Source: Bacillota bacterium (GTDB lineage Bacteria > Bacillota > Limnochordia > Darwinibacteriales > Darwinibacteriaceae). From it: a DNA stretch of 18,738 nt. The stretch is from contig JAAYSR010000068.1 of NCBI GenBank assembly GCA_012518325.1, positions 1 through 18,738 of the forward strand. The letters are read 5' to 3'. Shown here one piece after another: positions 14,733 through 18,738 of this stretch (positions are counted from its first letter, which is position 1; every line of letters starts with the position of its first letter). Below the pieces are notes generated by a model, which was not told where the DNA came from, searched no databases, and saw nothing but the letters and a program-made list of their open reading frames with translations. Made by a program: the position numbers and the translations under genes.

Positions 14733-14957
14733 TCTTGTTAGCCCTCCTTATTAGACTGAAATCTTTACATTTCGAAACAACTCAACGCCTCTCGGTGGCA
14801 AACCACCTCCTCACTTTACTCCTACTTAAAGTATTCGAGGCGACTTCCCTTTTTCCTTCATTTCTATCATACGATGCGTAACATTTTATAAAGAAATGTT
14901 TGTTTGTTACACGAAATGTTCCAATTCCAACCATTTAGTGCCAACAAGACAGGACCC
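14733..14957 (-). promoter_or_regulatory. Control region of the transport operon with a DeoR-type operator cluster
   Basis: The gap holds no gene. GAAATGTT occurs at 14893-14900 and 14913-14920, exactly 20 bases apart. AACATTT at 14880-14886 with AAATGTT at 14894-14900 forms a perfect inverted repeat with a 7-base spacer. GTAACA (14878-14883) and TGTTAC (14905-14910) form an outer dyad. ACATTTCG at 14767-14774, near the rhaS ribosome site, is an inverted copy of CGAAATGT (14912-14919). A minus-strand -10-like TATGAT lies at 14866-14871, just downstream of the cluster, with a weak -35. No terminator is visible after the regulator gene. The 5' leader also has a GGTGG/CCACC hairpin at 14794-14807. 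Confidence 0.6.
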
Positions 14958-15722
14958 CTAATAGATGTTAACATTCGCCTCCCTGACAGCAGCCTCCACT
15001 TCCGGCGGAAGCGGCTTCTCACAGGCGATGGCATCGATTTCGGCCAATGTTGCATATGTAAAGGGCAAATTCTTGTCAATCTTACTGCTATCAATTAAAA
15101 CGATTACTTCCCGTGCCTCCTTTACTACCGCCTTTTTCAGCTCACTTTCGTAAACGTTGGCGACAGTAAACCCCCGATCAACCGAAAAACCGGAGGCAGC
15201 CATAAATGCTAAGTCGATGTTTACCGACTCGAGCAGCTTTATGGCCGCGGGTCCGGAAGCAGACAGTGTATTTCGGTTGATCAGCCCGCCCACGGTCATC
15301 ACCGTGGGCAGACTTCTCTTTTGAATCTCAAGGGCGATATTCAAACCGCTGGTCAGCACAGAAAACCTTTCGTTAGGCAAGATTTCGGCAAGGCTCATGA
15401 TCGTGCTGCCTGAATCAAAATAGAGAGAACGTCCCTCTTCTACCAAGTGCAGCACTTTTTGAGCAATGGCGAGCTTCGCATCTTTGTTCTCCTGGGCGCG
15501 GATTTCATAGGGATTCTCTTCGCCGCCCTTCACCGCCAATCTCTTTACACTCACCGCTCCCCCGTGGGTGCGGATGACGAGGCCCTCCTTTTCTAAAGCG
15601 TCCAGATCACGCCGCAAAGTCATGGTGGAGAGCCCAGGGAAGAGCTCGTTCAATTCCCTGAGCCTGATCTCACCTTTCTCTTCAATCAACTCCTGGATCC
15701 GCTCTTTTCTTTCTGCTGACAT
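14958..15722 (-). CDS. DeoR-family transcriptional regulator, probable rhamnose-locus repressor
   Basis: A 254-residue regulator. The N-terminal winged helix-turn-helix has its recognition helix at about 32-40 (STMTLRRDL), followed by the family wing LVIRTHGGAV (48-57). The C-terminal sugar-phosphate-sensing domain shows YFDSGSTIMSLAEIL (101-115), SVLTSGLNIA (121-130), MAASGFSVDRGFTV (174-187) and VIVLIDSSKIDK (206-217). These are the segments that bind phosphorylated sugars in DeoR proteins. It lies directly upstream of rhaS with a repeat-rich gap between, as RhaR does in rhizobial loci, so repression of the rha genes relieved by a rhamnose-derived phosphate is the likely role. The start ATG 15722 follows GGGGGT. 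It is only 13 bases after the E1 gene, so it may also be transcribed with that locus. Confidence 0.88.
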   Translation of the reverse strand: MSAERKERIQELIEEKGEIRLRELNELFPGLSTMTLRRDLDALEKEGLVIRTHGGAVSVKRLAVKGGEENPYEIRAQENKDAKLAIAQKVLHLVEEGRSLYFDSGSTIMSLAEILPNERFSVLTSGLNIALEIQKRSLPTVMTVGGLINRNTLSASGPAAIKLLESVNIDLAFMAASGFSVDRGFTVANVYESELKKAVVKEAREVIVLIDSSKIDKNLPFTYATLAEIDAIACEKPLPPEVEAAVREANVNIY

Positions 15723-15735
15723 TCAGGATTACCCC

Positions 15736-18198
15736 CTACAAGCCTGCTCGTTTGCGAAGCAGTTCTGTTCTTCTGCTGAAATCCTGCTTGGAGCTGTGCC
15801 CTTGGAGGGGCATAATCTTCTCGTTAATCGCATCGATCATCCACTCAGGCTGAGGGAAGAAGAACTCTTCCAGCTCGTGGGCAGGCGTGATCCAGTTGCG
15901 GGCGCCGACGACAACCGGCGGAGCGTCCAAATCGTCAAAGGCAAGTTCGCTGATGGTCTGAGCCATCTCTTTCAGGTAAGAGCCGCGCTCGCAGGCATCG
16001 CTGGTCAACAGGATCCTTCCGGTCTTGGCCACAGATTTCAGCACCAGATCATAGTTGAAGGGCACCAAGGTCCGGGCGTCGATAATCTCCGCGGAAACAC
16101 CGTATTTTTCCTCCAAGATGTCTGCAGCCTGTAACGCACGGTATAGAGTGGCTCCTACCGTCAGGATGGTGACGTCTTTTCCTTCCCGCTTCACATCGGG
16201 TTCGCCGATGGGCACTTCGTAATATCCCTCTGGAACCTCGGGCCTGAACCGTTCACCCATGTCATAGATTCTCTGGCTTTCAAAGAACACTACCGGATCG
16301 GTTCCCATCAGGGCACTGTTCATCAGACCCTTGGCATCATAGGGCGTGGCCGGGAAGACTACCTTGAGCCCTGGTATGTGGGCCGGCAGAGTGGTCCAGT
16401 CCTGGGAGTGCTGCGCCCCGTACTTGCTGCCTACAGACACTCTGAGCACCAGGGGCATCTTCAGTTCTCCAGCACTCATGGCCTGCCATTTGGCTAGCTG
16501 GTTGAAGACTTCATCTCCAGCCCGGCCCAGGAAGTCGCAGTACATCAGCTCAACAATCACTCGTCCGCCAGCCATGGCATAGCCCACTCCCGAGCTGACA
16601 ATGGCGGCTTCAGAGATGGGAGCATTGAACAGGCGGTGGTAGGGCAAAGCCTCAGTCAGGCCCCGGTAGACTGCAAAGGCCCCTCCCCAGTCCCTGACGT
16701 CTTCACCATAGGTGATGAGGGTGGGATCAACATAAAACTTATCAAAGATGGCCTCAAAGATCCCGTCCCGCAGCTGGAACGTCCGCATGGCTGACTGTCC
16801 CTCTTGCACCTTTGTACGAATCTTGCGCTTGATCTGCTGGACCCTGGGATTCTCTTCCTTGGGAATCAGGGTTTCGCAAGGGCGATCCTCCATCTTCTCG
16901 ATCCGCTGATTTGAGAACATATACTCCGCAATGGCATCGGGCTGGCTGTTCAAATCCATCCGGGGTGAAACATCGTCGTCAACAGCGATTTTCACGATCT
17001 TGGTGAGCTGCTCTTCCACACGGTCCCAGACCTTTTGCAGTTCATCTTCGGTGGCGACTCCTGCTTTAATCAGCTCTTGTTTATAAGCCAAGATGGAATC
17101 GTGCTGCTGCCAAGCTTCAATCTCTTCCTTGGAACGGTAAGTGGAAGAGTCAGAGGGCGAATGGCCGGCAAAGCGATAAGTTACCACATCAAGAAGGACC
17201 GGCCCCCGTTTTTCTTCCAAAATCTGGAGTTTGCGACGCATAGCGTCGATGACTGCCAGGGGATTGAAACCGTCTACCCGCTCGGCATGCATCTGCTCAG
17301 GGTTGACACCGGCGCCTACGCGGGCCAAAGCTTCAAAGCCCATGGTTTCGCCTGCAGTCTGGCCGCCCATGCCGTAGTGGTTATTGAAGAAGTTGAAGAT
17401 AATAGGCACGCCGCCTTGATACTCGCCTTCCCACAGTTCCTTGAACTGTCCCATGCTGGCCATGTTCAAAGCTTCCCAGACCACTCCGCAGCCGAGGGAA
17501 CCGTCGCCGATGTTGGCAATCACGACTCCTTTTTTGCGGTTGATCTTCTTATACATGGCTGCTCCCAGCGCAATGGCTGCTGAACCGCCTACAATGGCAT
17601 TATTGGGATAGACTCCAAAGGGAGTAAAGAAGGCATGCATCGAGCCGCCCAAACCTTTTTGGAAACCGGTTTCCCGGGCAAAGATCTCAGCCAGAGTACC
17701 GTAGAGCAAAAACAGGTTCGCCAGCTCCTTGGTATCTGTCTCTCCGTCTGTGATGTTGCGAACCGCTTCCAGGATGGAACCGCCGAGGTACTCTTCCATC
17801 ACTTTCTCCAGTTCTGCAGCATCCATTTTCTCAATAACCGAAAGGCCCTTGGCTAGAATTTCGCCGTGGCTGCGGTGGGAACCGAAAATCAGGTCATCCT
17901 GGTCTAAAAGGTAAGCCTGACCCACTGCAGATGCTTCCTGACCAATGGAAAGGTGTGCAGGGCCTGGATAGTTGTAGCTGATGCCGTTGTATTCGCCTGT
18001 GGTTTTAATAGACAGGAGCATTTCTTCAAACTGCCTGATAATCACCATGTCCCGGTAAATTCTGACAAGGTCTTCCCGGGAATAGTTTTCCAATTCTTCT
18101 TCCAGCGTCTTGTTATAGGTATTGACCGGGATATTGGAAAACGCTATCTCCGAGCTCTTCCGCACCTCATTTGGGTCAACGAACAGTTGTTTAGCCAT
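15736..18198 (-). CDS. 2-oxoacid dehydrogenase E1 component, alpha and beta fused
   Basis: Thiamine-diphosphate-dependent decarboxylating subunit of 820 residues, carrying both halves of the usual heterodimer. The alpha half (about 30-410) has RQFEEML (55-61), GPAHLSIGQEA (79-89), GSHRSHG (106-112), GGSMHAF (184-190) and the thiamine-diphosphate/metal motif GDGS (231-234) ending at Asn272-Asn273. The beta half (from about 470) has ITYGEDV (495-501), PISEAAIV with Glu530 for the cofactor aminopyrimidine, YGAQHSQ (593-599) and PGLKVVFPATPYDAKGL. Between HGEILAKG and GGSMH it carries about 40 more residues than typical alpha subunits (about 120-178). The substrate (pyruvate, acetoin or branched-chain 2-oxoacid) is not decided by what I can see. 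AAAAGGAG precedes ATG 18198, 24 bases after the E2 gene. Confidence 0.88.
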   Translation of the reverse strand: MAKQLFVDPNEVRKSSEIAFSNIPVNTYNKTLEEELENYSREDLVRIYRDMVIIRQFEEMLLSIKTTGEYNGISYNYPGPAHLSIGQEASAVGQAYLLDQDDLIFGSHRSHGEILAKGLSVIEKMDAAELEKVMEEYLGGSILEAVRNITDGETDTKELANLFLLYGTLAEIFARETGFQKGLGGSMHAFFTPFGVYPNNAIVGGSAAIALGAAMYKKINRKKGVVIANIGDGSLGCGVVWEALNMASMGQFKELWEGEYQGGVPIIFNFFNNHYGMGGQTAGETMGFEALARVGAGVNPEQMHAERVDGFNPLAVIDAMRRKLQILEEKRGPVLLDVVTYRFAGHSPSDSSTYRSKEEIEAWQQHDSILAYKQELIKAGVATEDELQKVWDRVEEQLTKIVKIAVDDDVSPRMDLNSQPDAIAEYMFSNQRIEKMEDRPCETLIPKEENPRVQQIKRKIRTKVQEGQSAMRTFQLRDGIFEAIFDKFYVDPTLITYGEDVRDWGGAFAVYRGLTEALPYHRLFNAPISEAAIVSSGVGYAMAGGRVIVELMYCDFLGRAGDEVFNQLAKWQAMSAGELKMPLVLRVSVGSKYGAQHSQDWTTLPAHIPGLKVVFPATPYDAKGLMNSALMGTDPVVFFESQRIYDMGERFRPEVPEGYYEVPIGEPDVKREGKDVTILTVGATLYRALQAADILEEKYGVSAEIIDARTLVPFNYDLVLKSVAKTGRILLTSDACERGSYLKEMAQTISELAFDDLDAPPVVVGARNWITPAHELEEFFFPQPEWMIDAINEKIMPLQGHSSKQDFSRRTELLRKRAGL

Positions 18199-18222
18199 TT
18201 TCTCGCTCTCCTTTTCTTCGTT

Positions 18223-18738
18223 TTATACGCATAGCAACAGGGAAAAGGCCTCTAGCTTAGCGGTGAGTTCCTGCAAGAATCTTGCACCGTAAGCGCCATC
18301 TACCGCTCTGTGGTCAAATGTCAAAGAGAGACCCATGGCTGGATAATGGATGAATTCCCCGTCCTTCTGTTTTATCTTCCACTCAATGGTGTTTACTCCC
18401 AGAATACCGGTCTGGGGCAGGTTGATAATGGGACTGAAGGTCTCTATTCCAAAGGGTCCGAGGTTGGTCACTGTAAAGGTGCCGCCCTGCAGGTAATCGG
18501 GGTTGATGTTGCCTGCATGGCATTGCTCAATCAGGGACTTAACCTCAAGGGAACTCTCCAGGAGGGACTTCCGGTTCGCATCGAAGAGAGTAGGCACCAT
18601 CAACCCACGCTCGGTGTCTACTGCCACGCCGACGTGGGCGTTCCGGAAAATCCTCATTTTATCGTCAATGAGGTGCGCATTCAAATCCGGGAAGCTGGGC
18701 AAAGTCCGGGACACTGCGAAAACCACCATATCGTTCAG
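18223..18738 (-). CDS. Dihydrolipoamide acyltransferase (E2), C-terminal part, cut by the window edge
   Basis: The frame is open to the last base; visible residues begin LNDMVVFAVSRTL, matching the interior of an E2 catalytic domain, so the true start lies outside. It includes FPDLNAHL, VGVAVDTERGLMVPTL, the LQGGTFTVTNLGPFG segment and the active-site motif DHRAVDGAYGARFL with catalytic His and Asp. It transfers the acyl group from the lipoyl arm to CoA. Lipoyl and E1/E3-binding domains would be upstream and cannot be seen. The tail after the motif, ending LLLCV, is ordinary in length. It is followed 24 bases later by the fused E1 gene, so the complex genes form one operon; an E3 gene is not in view. 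Confidence 0.9.
   Translation of the reverse strand: MNDMVVFAVSRTLPSFPDLNAHLIDDKMRIFRNAHVGVAVDTERGLMVPTLFDANRKSLLESSLEVKSLIEQCHAGNINPDYLQGGTFTVTNLGPFGIETFSPIINLPQTGILGVNTIEWKIKQKDGEFIHYPAMGLSLTFDHRAVDGAYGARFLQELTAKLEAFSLLLCV

Noticed and set aside
14666..14881. Plus-strand 71-codon frame over the rhaS leader
   Set aside because: It runs opposite the signal-peptide code of rhaS and through the repeat cluster, and its hydrophobic look comes from the antisense of the leader.
1..18738. CRISPR arrays, tRNA or rRNA genes, insertion sequences
   Set aside because: No regularly spaced repeats, no tRNA-like cloverleaf segments and no transposase frame were seen on either strand.

Overview
The window is one accessory sugar-catabolism locus plus the edge of a 2-oxoacid dehydrogenase locus. 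Fifteen of the sixteen genes lie on the minus strand. Base composition looks moderate, slightly above half G+C by eye. The Shine-Dalgarno sites are strong (AGGAGG type), several genes start with TTG, and gene families and operon style fit an anaerobic, sugar-fermenting member of the Bacillota. The solute-binding protein has a type I signal peptide rather than a lipoprotein signal, which would suit a diderm lineage of that phylum. This placement is an inference from family resemblance, not a measured assignment.

Right edge (about 14958-18738), in order of transcription: the C-terminal part of a dihydrolipoamide acyltransferase (E2) that runs off the window, an 820-residue alpha/beta-fused E1 dehydrogenase, and 13 bases later a DeoR-family regulator. 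The 225-base gap after the regulator holds a cluster of GAAATGTT/AACATTT elements around a candidate promoter. It leads into the transport operon rhaS-rhaT-rhaP-rhaQ (binding protein, double ATPase, two permeases), followed by a pita-bread-fold (M24-like) protein that has lost most peptidase metal ligands. A clear hairpin terminator at 8824-8861 ends this unit. The order regulator-S-T-P-Q is the order known for the Rhizobium L-rhamnose locus.

Centre (8295-8880): the only plus-strand gene encodes a 124-residue protein of the Anabaena sensory rhodopsin transducer (ASRT) family. It is divergent from rhaI and convergent with the transport operon. The 8295-8432 gap has a TATAAT box and a pair of GCGCTAAG repeats exactly 20 bases apart.

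Left part (280-8285): a tightly packed catabolic operon. It runs L-rhamnose isomerase (RhaI type), rhamnulokinase RhaB, a class II aldolase, a 584-residue zinc-type dehydrogenase resembling L-sorbose-1-phosphate reductase (SorE), an SrlD-like sorbitol-6-phosphate dehydrogenase, a TIM-barrel sugar-phosphate epimerase and a PfkB-family sugar kinase. A 12-bp hairpin at 222-251 probably ends it.

Working model: L-rhamnose is imported by RhaSTPQ, isomerised to L-rhamnulose, phosphorylated to L-rhamnulose 1-phosphate and cleaved to dihydroxyacetone phosphate and L-lactaldehyde. The last four genes are not part of textbook rhamnose catabolism. They look like a ketose-1-phosphate/hexitol-6-phosphate conversion module sharing the transcript. 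The most unusual items are the tandemly duplicated nucleotide-binding domain in the SorE-like enzyme, the ASRT protein at the divergent promoter, and the M24-like protein with a dismantled metal site.
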